A stretch of DNA of 47,348 nt from UBA2108 sp002713215 (lineage in GTDB: Bacteria; Bacteroidota; Bacteroidia; Flavobacteriales_G; Salibacteraceae): assembly GCA_937891015.1 (NCBI GenBank), contig CALAPY010000087.1, positions 1 through 47,348 on the forward strand, in the 5' to 3' direction. Made by a program: the position numbers and the translations under genes. The notes under the pieces were generated by a model. It had not been told where the DNA came from, did not search any database, and saw only the letters and a list, made by a program, of their open reading frames with translations. Positions 16,478-27,100 of the stretch are shown in pieces. Position 1 is the stretch's first letter. Every line of letters starts with the position of its first letter.

Positions 16478-19400
16478 TTGAGGAATTTTTACCGCATACT
16501 AATCTTGTTTTTTCCACTAATCTATGGATTGTTGGGACATGCCCAGAAAGAACCTTTCTCTAGGGATTCGTTGGTTTTTATCGAAGAAATTGATGAAATA
16601 TTTCAATTTGATAAATCCCGAAAAGCAGAGGCCAAGGAATTTATGGAGGGCTTTAGAACCGTGTGGCTGGGTGGTTTTCTGGATACCAATATTCGAAATG
16701 AGATTTATGACATTTGTGACAAAATGCGGGAGAAGAGAATGCTGCCTTTTCCTGAATACAGCTCTTATTTATCAGCTGTGGCCGCCTTTGTAATGTCCGG
16801 TCATGAGATTGAAAAATTTGATCGTTGGCATCGAGGCGTTGAGATTTTATTGGATGGAAGAAGTAAAAGGAAGTACACCAACTTTTTAGTTTTTAGCAGG
16901 CATTTGTTTGAGGAAAATGCCCTGTTTTATTCCAGTACCACCGTATGGAAGTCAACTTCACCCTATTTTGAGATTTATTGGAAAGGAGAAGACGATCGGG
17001 GAGAGGCGATTGTTGAGATTGAGAGCCTTGACCTGGCATGCTACGCAAAACACGACAGTTCCTTCATTTGGGATACCAAAGGAACCTATTACCCCATGAA
17101 AAAATTATGGGTTGGAGAAGGAGGAGTGGTTAACTGGCATAAAGCTGGTTTTGAAGAGAATCAGATTGTTGCACATGTGGGAAAATACAAGGTTGAAATG
17201 AATCGATCTGAATATTTTGCTGACTCTGCAGAATTTACGAATAAACTATATTTTGGGAATGCGGTGCTAATTGGAGAACTCAATGATAAGGTAATTGCCA
17301 ACAACAAGGAAGATAGGTCTCATTACCCGAAATTTTCTTCTTACAAGGACAACTTAACCATCAAAAACATTTTTCCAAAAGTGGATTATAATGGAGGGTT
17401 TAAGCAAAAGGGGGTTAGTTTCATTGGAATAGGATCTGACGAAAAACCAGCCTCTGTAATTATCAATAGAAATGGTAAGCCATTTATTATGGCTTTTGCA
17501 GAAAGCTTTGTAATTCGTGAGAGTAAATTATTTGCAGATCCGGCGGAAGTATTCATTTTTTTAGATGGTGATACGGTATACCATCCGGGGGTGAATTTCA
17601 AGTTTGATAATGCTAAACGGGAATTGGATTTGTATAGAAATAAGGTAGGTAGGGCAAAATCTCCTTATTTCAATAAGTACCACGAAGTTGATATGTATGT
17701 AGAAGTAATGCAGTGGAACATAGATGGAAATATGATTCACATGGAACCACTAATTGGATCAACACAACGGGACGCTATGTTTGAGTCCAGTGATTTTTAT
17801 CAGGCTTATCGTTACGACGATCTTTATGGATTAGGTTACAAACATCCCTTGGTGCTACTCAAAAGGTGCGTTGCTCAATACGAAACAAGGGATTTGGAGT
17901 TGGAAGATGTGGCGCATTGTTGGAAGCTTCCGCCACTCGAAATCAAAAGAACCATGATGATTTTGAGTAATATGGGATACGTCAGGTATAATTTTCATAC
18001 CAACACGGTTCATGTGCAAGACAAAGCAATAAACTATGTGCTGGCCCGAGTAAAAAAAATCGATTATGACATTATTCAGTTTAAATCAAAACCTTCAAGA
18101 GGTACAAATGCGGATTTGAACCTCGATTCGATGTACATGCAGATTCACGGGGTGCCTAATGTATTGCTGTCAGATTCGCACAACGTAATATTATACCCCA
18201 CCAATGGTGAGGTATTGCTTAAAAAGAACCGAGATTTTGACTTTTCCGGCGTTGTGGTTGCAGGTCGTCTAGAGTTTTTTGGGACGGATTTTAAATTCCA
18301 CTATGATTCTTTCTACATTGAAATGCCTCATGTTGACTCGATGAGAATTAATGTGCAGACAGAAGCACTGGATGAAAGAACCGGTAAACCTAAAATGGCT
18401 CGTGTTCATACCGTTATTCAGCACATATCAGGAAGGTTGGAAGTTGATAAGCACACCAATAAATCCGGGAAAATTCCGGTTAAAAGATGGCCCGTATTTA
18501 CTAGTTATGGTAATTCTTATGCATACTACGATAAACGTGAGCCCGGGGATGATGCTTCCAACATTACTTATGATCAGAAAGAACTCTATTTTGAATTAGA
18601 CCCGTTTAGTTTTGATAGTCTCGATAACTTCCAGAATTCAGCAATTGGATTTGAGGGAAAATTCGTTTCAGGAGGAATATTTGAAGATTTTAGAGAAAAA
18701 CTGGTTCTTAATGAGGAAAATATTTCCCTGGGATTCGTACATCAAACAGGCAATGAAGGGAAACCTATTTATGGAGGGAAAGGAACGTTTACAGCGGATA
18801 TTCACTTGAGTAAGGAGGGGCTTTTAGGAGATGGTTATATCGATTACATAACCTCAATTTCGCAGTCAGAAAGATTTAAGTTTTACCTCGAACATGCCGA
18901 TGCTGTTGTTCAGGAATATGTAATAGAAGAACAATACCCTGGACCACCGGAATATCCGGCGGCACAAGGCCAGAATTTGGATTGGCACTGGCGACCATAT
19001 CAGGATACTATGCTGGTTTCCACTCAGGATTTTGGAACCCCCATTAACATGTACGATGGTTCGTCAACCTTCAAGGGGAAATTAATCTACAACCCAGATA
19101 GTTTGGTTGGTACCGGAGTAGGTGGCAAAAAGGGGCATTTTGAATTTGATAAAGCCATTACTGAGTCCAATAATATTAGGTTTAAGTTTTTTGAATTCTT
19201 CTCTGATACAGCAGATTTTGCTTTAAAGATTGGAACTTTAGGTGAATTGGGTTTTGATACAAAAAACATGAGAGCACATGTAAGTTTTAAAGACAGGATA
19301 GGTCATTTCTGGGCCAATGGTGAATCTTCAGAAATTGTCTTTACAAAGAACCAGTACAAGGCTAAAATGGATGAGTTTACCTGGTTTATGGATGAAGATA

Positions 19401-20986
19401 AGGTGGATTTAACAGCCAAGAAAAAGCAGGTGAATCAGGGTGCAGGAGGTACTGTAGATATTGAAGGGGCAAAACTGACCTGTATTAAAAAGCACCAGAA
19501 AGCGGCCCAGGATAGTCTGTATTTCTATAGTTCCAGTTGTAAATTCGACTTAAAAGAACAGATTATTACTGCAGATGAAGTTAAGTTTATCAATGTGGCT
19601 GATGCCGAAATTATTCCGGATAGTGGAAGGGTTGTGATCTATAAGGATGCGGTAATAAAAGAATTTAAACGGGCTCAGATTGTAGCTAATCGAATCAATC
19701 GATTTCATAAAATTTATGATGCCGAGCTCGTTGTTAAGAACAAGATTGAATATTCTGGTAAAGGAAAATATGATTATAAAAACGGGTCAGATGAAGTTCA
19801 GGTAATAGAATTTCAGGATATTCACGTGAGCCCCCAGACCCAAACATTGGCCCATGGTCTTATTGGTGCAGATGCGAGCTTTACTTTAAGTCCAAGGTTT
19901 AAATATAAAGGTGATGTTAATTTGGAAGCAGGTAAGGAATTGCTCGAATATGAAGGTACAACTCAACTTGTACATGATTGTAAAATTGATAAACCCTGGA
20001 TAAAGTTTAAAACAAACATTGATCCTACAGATGTGATGATTCCGATTGATTCACAGTCCGTTACTGAACAAGGGAGAAGAATCCATTCCGGTCAGTTAAT
20101 GGGGAGTTTACCAGCTAAGGTCTATTCTGCTTTTGCATCTGAGTTATCTAAACCAACCGATAAAGTTATGTCAATGGCAAAGGGAGTGCTTATGTATAAT
20201 TCTGCTAGCAATGAATACAGACTTGGGGATGAACAAAAAGTTAATATACCTACGTTACTGGGAAATTATTTAACCTTAAACACCGAACAATGTGTTGTTT
20301 TTTATGAAGGTTCTCACACTTTTGGGTCGAATACCGGAAGGATCGAAGTTTCACCAGTAAGTACTATTCGCCACGTACTTAAAAACGATTCGGTTGTGCT
20401 TAATACATCCATGTTGGTTGATTTTTTCTTTGAAGACAAAGCCATTAAAATCATGTCTAAAGATTTTCAGGATGCAACCGATTATGAGCGTATCGATTAT
20501 GAGAACCCAACTTATGTTTATGGTTTAAAAACATTGGTGGGAGAAACGCAGGGCGAGAAAATTAGGGCAGATATCGCGCTTTTAGGAAAGGCTAAGAAGT
20601 TTCCTGCAGAACTAGAGAAACCGTTCTATTTTAGCAATATCAAGATGTATTGGAACCCACAAAAAATGGCTTTTCAATCCATAGATCTAATTGGTTATGG
20701 TAACTCTGGAAAAGGACAGGTAAACAAGTTGATAAAGGGGAATATTGAAATTAAGAAGAAAAGAAGTGGAGATCGATTTGCCATGTATCTTAAGGTAAAT
20801 AAGACCGACTATTATTACTTTTCTTATGCCAACGAGGTGCTCGAAACAGTATCAACGAACACTAAATATAACCTGGCAGTGAAAGAAGCTAAAAAGAACA
20901 AACAGGAAAGAACCAAGGGACAGGCGAAATTTAGGTTTGTACCAACTCAGACAACCAAGGCGGCGCAATTCTTGCGTCAGCTTTAA
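16478..20986 (+). CDS. Very large exported protein of unknown function (1502 residues)
   Basis: I recognise this as a hypothetical protein without an assigned function. It starts at TTG 16478, six bases after AGGAG (16467-16471), and begins with a signal peptide MRNFYRILILFFPLIYGLLGHAQ. There are no further membrane helices and no T9SS or OmpA domain. The sequence is rich in beta-strand-like segments, with recurring phrases of the type FSGVVVAGRLEFFGTDFKFHYDSF and later GKGKYDYKNGSDEVQVIEF, weakly reminiscent of LptA/OstA-type periplasmic jelly-rolls. At about residues 460-505, DVAHCWKLPPLEIKRTMMI followed by LSNMGYVRYNFHTNTVHV resembles a winged helix, which is odd in an exported protein. 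It follows prmA by 34 bases. Envelope role likely; exact function unknown. Confidence 0.85.
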   Translation: MRNFYRILILFFPLIYGLLGHAQKEPFSRDSLVFIEEIDEIFQFDKSRKAEAKEFMEGFRTVWLGGFLDTNIRNEIYDICDKMREKRMLPFPEYSSYLSAVAAFVMSGHEIEKFDRWHRGVEILLDGRSKRKYTNFLVFSRHLFEENALFYSSTTVWKSTSPYFEIYWKGEDDRGEAIVEIESLDLACYAKHDSSFIWDTKGTYYPMKKLWVGEGGVVNWHKAGFEENQIVAHVGKYKVEMNRSEYFADSAEFTNKLYFGNAVLIGELNDKVIANNKEDRSHYPKFSSYKDNLTIKNIFPKVDYNGGFKQKGVSFIGIGSDEKPASVIINRNGKPFIMAFAESFVIRESKLFADPAEVFIFLDGDTVYHPGVNFKFDNAKRELDLYRNKVGRAKSPYFNKYHEVDMYVEVMQWNIDGNMIHMEPLIGSTQRDAMFESSDFYQAYRYDDLYGLGYKHPLVLLKRCVAQYETRDLELEDVAHCWKLPPLEIKRTMMILSNMGYVRYNFHTNTVHVQDKAINYVLARVKKIDYDIIQFKSKPSRGTNADLNLDSMYMQIHGVPNVLLSDSHNVILYPTNGEVLLKKNRDFDFSGVVVAGRLEFFGTDFKFHYDSFYIEMPHVDSMRINVQTEALDERTGKPKMARVHTVIQHISGRLEVDKHTNKSGKIPVKRWPVFTSYGNSYAYYDKREPGDDASNITYDQKELYFELDPFSFDSLDNFQNSAIGFEGKFVSGGIFEDFREKLVLNEENISLGFVHQTGNEGKPIYGGKGTFTADIHLSKEGLLGDGYIDYITSISQSERFKFYLEHADAVVQEYVIEEQYPGPPEYPAAQGQNLDWHWRPYQDTMLVSTQDFGTPINMYDGSSTFKGKLIYNPDSLVGTGVGGKKGHFEFDKAITESNNIRFKFFEFFSDTADFALKIGTLGELGFDTKNMRAHVSFKDRIGHFWANGESSEIVFTKNQYKAKMDEFTWFMDEDKVDLTAKKKQVNQGAGGTVDIEGAKLTCIKKHQKAAQDSLYFYSSSCKFDLKEQIITADEVKFINVADAEIIPDSGRVVIYKDAVIKEFKRAQIVANRINRFHKIYDAELVVKNKIEYSGKGKYDYKNGSDEVQVIEFQDIHVSPQTQTLAHGLIGADASFTLSPRFKYKGDVNLEAGKELLEYEGTTQLVHDCKIDKPWIKFKTNIDPTDVMIPIDSQSVTEQGRRIHSGQLMGSLPAKVYSAFASELSKPTDKVMSMAKGVLMYNSASNEYRLGDEQKVNIPTLLGNYLTLNTEQCVVFYEGSHTFGSNTGRIEVSPVSTIRHVLKNDSVVLNTSMLVDFFFEDKAIKIMSKDFQDATDYERIDYENPTYVYGLKTLVGETQGEKIRADIALLGKAKKFPAELEKPFYFSNIKMYWNPQKMAFQSIDLIGYGNSGKGQVNKLIKGNIEIKKKRSGDRFAMYLKVNKTDYYYFSYANEVLETVSTNTKYNLAVKEAKKNKQERTKGQAKFRFVPTQTTKAAQFLRQL

Positions 20987-21133
20987 TTCTGTAGTCAGGG
21001 CCACAACGATTCTAATTGCGTTGGTTTCCATTTGAAATAGGCGGTTAACCAATAAATATCTTGATTTAGCTGATATGTTGTTATTAACAGTTGATATTTA
21101 ATTAGGTTCGTCAGATGAGTAAATTACCAATAC

Positions 21134-21163
21134 TTGAATTGCTAAATTGCAATTTAACTTTGG
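21134..21163 (+). promoter_or_regulatory. Bacteroidota promoter for the giant SPOR-protein gene
   Basis: CTTG at 21134-21137, an 18-base spacer, then TAACTTTG at 21156-21163, matching TTG/TAnnTTTG. Transcription should begin near 21169, giving a leader of about 30 bases. Confidence 0.7.
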
Positions 21164-21199
21164 ACTGTACAATTTGTTCGTCTTGGTATTAGGTTGATT

Positions 21200-24100
21200 A
21201 TGAGACTTTGGATCATATTGTCATTTGTTTTTTCGCTTACCTGTTTATGTGAATCAACGGTTTTTGCACAAGATTATAAAAACGAAAAACAATTAATTAA
21301 AGGAGCAAATGAGGCGTTTGTCAAAAATGATTATAAGACTGCGTTGCCTTTATTCTCTACGCTTGTAAGTAATTATCCAAAAGATCCGGGATACAATTAT
21401 AAATACGGAGCGTGCTTGCTTTTTGCCAGTGGAGATAAAGAAAAACCAATAAAATACCTCCAGTTTTCAGTTAGTCAACCAGAAGTAGATCCACAAGCTT
21501 ATTACTATTATGCAGTTGGTTTACATCTCAATTACGAGTTTAAAAAAGCCATCAAGTACTACAAAAAATTCCAAAATAAAGGGAAGGACACCGAAGTAAA
21601 GGAGTTTGAAGTAGCAAATGCAATTGTTCAATGTGAAAATGGTACGACCTTATTAAAAACGATAACAGACCTAATTGTTCTTGATAAGAAAGACTTGCAG
21701 GACGATGATTTTTACAAGGTGTACGATCTGACGGAATTTGGAGGACAAATTTTAGTTAAACCGGATGATTTTCAATCGGATTACGAAAAAAAGAATGCCG
21801 TTAAGGATATTTTCTATTTCCCTAAAAATACGGAGAAGATATTTTTTGCTCGTCAGACCTCTAAAGAAGGAAGTAAGGATATCTATTATAAAATTCGAAA
21901 TCCGGATGGAACCTGGTCTAAGTCCATTAGCATGGGCAAGCCTATAAATACCAAGTTTGATGAAGATTATCCATTTATGCATCCTGATGGAAATGCACTC
22001 TATTTCGCCTCTAAAGGACATAATAGCTTGGGTGGTTATGATATTTTCGTATCCCGACTTGACGCCCAGGGAAACTGGACCGCGCCAAAAAACCTGGATT
22101 TTGCCATAAATACCCCGGCAGACGATTATTTATTTATAACCGACATGAGCGGGGAAACGGCCTACTTTACATCCAATAGGGAAACACCTGCCGGAGAGGT
22201 TAGTGTTTATAGAATAAATATGGAGCGCGTTCCATTGGACTTTGCTTTTGTTTATGGAACCTTTAATTCTAATGAGACTAAGAAAGCCCACATTAAGGTA
22301 GTCGACGCCGAGACAGAGGATGTAATTGGAGAGTACGATACCGATGAAAACGGGAAGTATAAAATAAAGCTACCCAATCAAGGTAAATTCAACTTCATTG
22401 TAGATTATGAAAACAGTACCGTGGCCCATTCGGGTTTAGTTGAAATACAGGAGAGAGATGCGTTTAAGCCCCTAAAGCAAACCATGGAGGTATTGAATCA
22501 GGGAGCAGAAGATGAAAAGCTGGTCATCAAAAACCTAGTTGATGAGGAAGTGGAAGAGGATGTTGAGCTAACGGCAGAATACCTTAAGAGTAAAGCAAAG
22601 CTTAAAGTAAATAAGGACAAGTTTAAGGATCGAAAGAAACCGAAACCGGAGTTGGTTGTGGACGAAGAGCCTGAGAAAACTACACCGGTAGATACCACCG
22701 ACCAAATTGCAAGTAACGAACCTGTTGACGTAGGCAAAGCTGCAACCTCAATAGCAGGGGAGAAAAGAATTGATGAAGTGACTTCTTCAGAAGGTCCCAG
22801 TTTGGTTGATCCAGGCAATTCAGATTCTTCAGGTGAACCAGGTACTTCTGTAAGCAATAACGAGGGAGGTTCGGCCGGTGGTGGAGGTGCTTCTTCAGGT
22901 TCAGTAGGAGCGGCTGGAGCCGCCGGAGCCGCAGGGGTTTTGGCTGCGAAAAAACTAAAAGTTGAGAGTGATAACCCCGATAAAGAAGAAATTATATCCG
23001 TTACTTCGAATAACAAAGAGGCTTTAGAAAACGATGAAAAAGTCTACAATAAACAGGCAGATCTATCCAGGAACATTGCTTCTATGTCTAGTGCCGAAGC
23101 AGCTCAGAAAAGAACCGAATCGGATAAGATATTAGCATCTCTAAATGTTTCAGGAGCATCTGTTGATGAAAACTCCGCTGAATATGAAGAAGCACAGCGG
23201 TTGAAAAACGAGGCTGATGCACTGGATCGCAAAGCTGAAACCAGCAATAAGATTACGGAGCAACTGGCTCAAAATGCTCAACGATCTCAAGATTTACAAC
23301 TTGTTTCAGAAACTTATTCTTCTAAGATTGAAAATCAAAGTGATGTTAACACCAACCGGGCTACCTATGACGAATATGAAGGTAAGCTGGATGAGAATTT
23401 GAATAAGCAGACTGGTTTAGGCGAAATGCAGAAGGAGTATTTGGCGGCCTACGAGCAAAAGGATGTAGCCGCTAAAAATCAGCAGGCTAAATCTCAAGCA
23501 ATGCAACAGGAAATTACTGAGATTGAAGAAGATATTGAACAAAAAGAAACTAAACTGGCTAGTGCTAAGGGAAAGGAAAAATCGGAACTTGAAAGTCAAA
23601 TTGCAACTGATAAAGCAGATTTAGTAACCGAAAAGGAGAATTTGGCGCTGGAGCTGGAACAGACTGAGAAGTTAAATCAGGAAGCTGCTTTAGCCAAAGC
23701 TGATCTGGATGCGGTTGATGAATTAATAGCACAGTCAAACGAAGATGAGGAAATCGCTCAATGGACCAATGATGTTAGTTATGTAGAATCTGTATCTCCA
23801 AGCGCCGGTTATGAGCCTGGAGCATCAGGTGGTAAATTAGCAGACGGTTCTAAGGGTTCGGATTCGACTATTATTGATAATACAGGGTCAGGAGATGTTG
23901 AAAGTACCAATGAAAGTGATACTTCCTCCAAAGGAGATAACCTGGCATCGGAAAGTTCAACCAGCAATACAGATGAAAATTCAACAATAGGTAGTGATAA
24001 TGCCGGTTCTTCAGATGAAAATCAAACGGATAGTGAAAGTGATAGAGAGGTGAACTCAGAAGGTATGGAAGTAGTTAAGTCCACTTCTAATTCAACGGAT

Positions 24101-27100
24101 GCTAGTTCCTCACAAGATGCAAATTCAGCTGATGGTAGTGCAAATTCAGGATCAAGTTCGGCCAGTAATTCAGGTACTAAGTTTGTTCAAACTGAAGCTG
24201 GAGTTGCTGTTGGTACTGCAGTAGCTGGTTCCGCTTCATCATGGAGTCCGGAAGATGTTAATACGAATGAAGTATTTGATATTGCTTCCGTTGAAGATTT
24301 AAATGAGAATGAACTTGCGGTATTATTAGACAGCAATTCTGAAAAAGCATCTGCATTTAATCCGGAAGAGACCAACGAAATGCTTACACGTTCTGACCAA
24401 TCTGTGGGATCGATCAACAATTCGGGTTATAACAAAAAGTATATGGATCAATTCCTTGAATTGATTGAAGATGAAGGATCTGAGTATGAAAAAGCGGTAA
24501 AAACTTATGTGATCAACGAAAGTTGGTTAATGGATATTGAAAAGGAATTAAGTTATCTGACGGCCATTGAAGACGACGTACCCGAAGAATACCAGGATAA
24601 TCTATTGGCGAGAATCAGTAATTTGGAAACACTTCAATCTTCCCGGTTTAGTAATACGGAAAGTTCACGTGAAAAAGTGCTTGATTTAGCGCAGGGCCAG
24701 GGAACAAGTGACGACTTAAAAGCGTTAACTGATCAAAGTAGGGGTGAGTTGAATGAGAAACTGAATGCTGTACCTGGTGATGAAGAAACTGAGCAGGAAG
24801 GAGATCAGTTAGCAGCCAGCTCTGGTGAAGAAGAGGAACCCTCTTCAATCACCGGTGATGGTGAAACAGAATCGAATGTCGAAGGGCAAGACCTACAATC
24901 TTCATCGTCTGAGAATCAGGGCGAAGCTGGAGGTGACCTGGCTGAAAATACAGGTTCAGAACCTGATAGTGATGCCGAGACGGCTAACACGCAAGGCAAT
25001 GCCGAACAGGGTAATCTTGACGAAGAATCAGGGGCATCCTCTTCTGATGAGGGCGAAGGAACTGGAGGAGATGAGTTATTAGCTGTTTCGGGGCAGGACA
25101 ATACTAACGAGGGTGGAGGTGAAGATGAAACCGGTTCAAATCAGGGAAGTTCAGAAAACACTGGTTCATCTGATAACCAAGGAAATGACACAGACAGTGA
25201 CTTTGATGAAAGTGGTGCTGACGAGTCAGGTTCAACCGATGAAGACAATACCTCTAGTAGTTCACCATCCAATTCATTGGATTCAGAAAACGACCAGGGA
25301 TCAACCGACTTAGGAGAAGAAAGTTCATTGAATAACTCTTCTGATAATAACTCGACCACTGATAATACTGGTTCTTCCAGTGGGGATGGAGATGGGGCAG
25401 GTGCTACCGAAAGCGAAAATAACTCTGCTGACAACAATACGCCAGCTGGAAATGCTTCCAATTCAAACACCGAAAATTCTTCGACCGATCAAGGTGGAAA
25501 AAGCAAACCCAAAACAGAGATTATTCCGGGAGAAAAAAGCGACCGTTTAGCTAAAGTCTTTACCGCTCCTGAAAAATCAATTGATGAAGTTGTAGGTGGA
25601 AAAACAGAAAGTGCTTCAGCCGATAAAGAAGTTATTGATGCCGAAGTAAGTGAGATGCAAACTACACTTTCTGAAAATGAAACTAAGCTGGCCTCTGCAA
25701 AAAGAAAAGAGCGAAAAACGCTGGGCCCGCAGGTTGAACAACAGAAAAGGGATGTAGCTGATGCTAAAAACCAGCAAGAGATAGCGGAATACCGAATTGA
25801 AGCCCTGGCAAGAGCTGCAGATCAGATTATTGCACTGGAAGAAGGTGAGGAAAGAGAGTCTGAAAAAGAGGTGAAACGTGCCGAAACCTTAAAGGTAGAA
25901 GCAGAAGAGAAATTTGCTGCCGCTGATGCTCGTGAGGGAGAAAAGGCAAGAGGTAAAAAGAAGAAAAAAGCAAAAGCGGTGGACGTGGCTAACCTGAAAG
26001 GTGAGGGAGAAAGAAAGTTAGCGCAGGCAACCGCATCGGAACAACTAGCCGCTGAAATGGCCGAATTGGAAGACGAAGTGATTTACACGTATAAGAATAC
26101 ACCTGAGTCGCTTCCTGTTTCCAATAAACGTTTGAGCCAGGCAGAGATAAATAATATCAGACAGACTCCTGAGTTTGCCAATTATGACGCTACCAGAAAA
26201 GAAGCTGCTGAGTATTACAAGAAAGCTCAGGTAGCTTATGTGGAAGCCGAGAAATTGGAGAATGACAATAAGTCGAAAGAATCTGAAATTAAGAAGTTAG
26301 AAGCTGAGCTTGAGGAAGAGGGGGATGTTGACAGAATAAACGAGTTACAGACTAAAATAAAAGAGTTGAAGGATGCGGTTGTAGTTAATGAAGAAAATGC
26401 AGCGGCTTATGGAGAAGAATCCAAACGATTGTATAGCGAATACAATCACACGAATAACCAGGCGGTTAGGATGATTAAATCACAAGACCCACAATTGCAG
26501 GAAGACTTAGTGGCTTATGCGAATCAATTAGAGAATCAAGGGACGTATGCGGTTGCACCAATTGCTGGAAGTTCATTGGATAAAGATGATCAGGAAGGTT
26601 ACTCTCCAGATGCCTTTTCACGAGTGGTTAAAGGAATTGATGATTATCCTGCCGAACTTACGGATGCCATTTTTGATATGATGGACTTTAATAAATCTTT
26701 GTACAACAGTGACAACCCAATTCCGGTCGATACCAAACTGCCTGGAGGAGTAGTTTACAAGGTGCAAATTGGGGCATTCAGAAACCCACCACCCGATGAT
26801 GTTTTTAAAGGATTTGCGCCGGTACGAGGTGAAAATACAAGACCGGGTTGGGTAAGGTATACGGCTGGATTGTTTACTTCTAAAGATCAGGCCAGGCTTA
26901 AACGAAACGAGATCAGAGCCCTGGGTTATGGCGATGCGTTTGTAGTAGCCTATAAAGATGGAAAACGAATTAGCTTATCTGAGGCCGACCAATTGATTGC
27001 AGAAGGTTATAAGCCAGATGTAAGTTCCGGGCAGCAAGGTTCATCTTCGACTGCTACCACTGCTGCTCCTGGAGAGGTTATTCCGGTCTCGAGTATACAA

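Noticed and set aside
22498..23016. Long antisense open frame inside the giant gene
   Set aside because: It arises from Ala/Gly/Ser/Glu codons of the sense protein; the product is low-complexity Ser/Pro.
25141..25470. Antisense open frame in the acidic low-complexity region
   Set aside because: Open only because GAA/TCA-rich sense codons avoid antisense stops; no start context or homologous motif.
24060..25500. Possible tandem DNA repeat in the Ser/Asp-rich coding stretch
   Set aside because: Composition is biased, but no regular period at the DNA level is visible by eye; it is low-complexity coding, not a clean repeat array.
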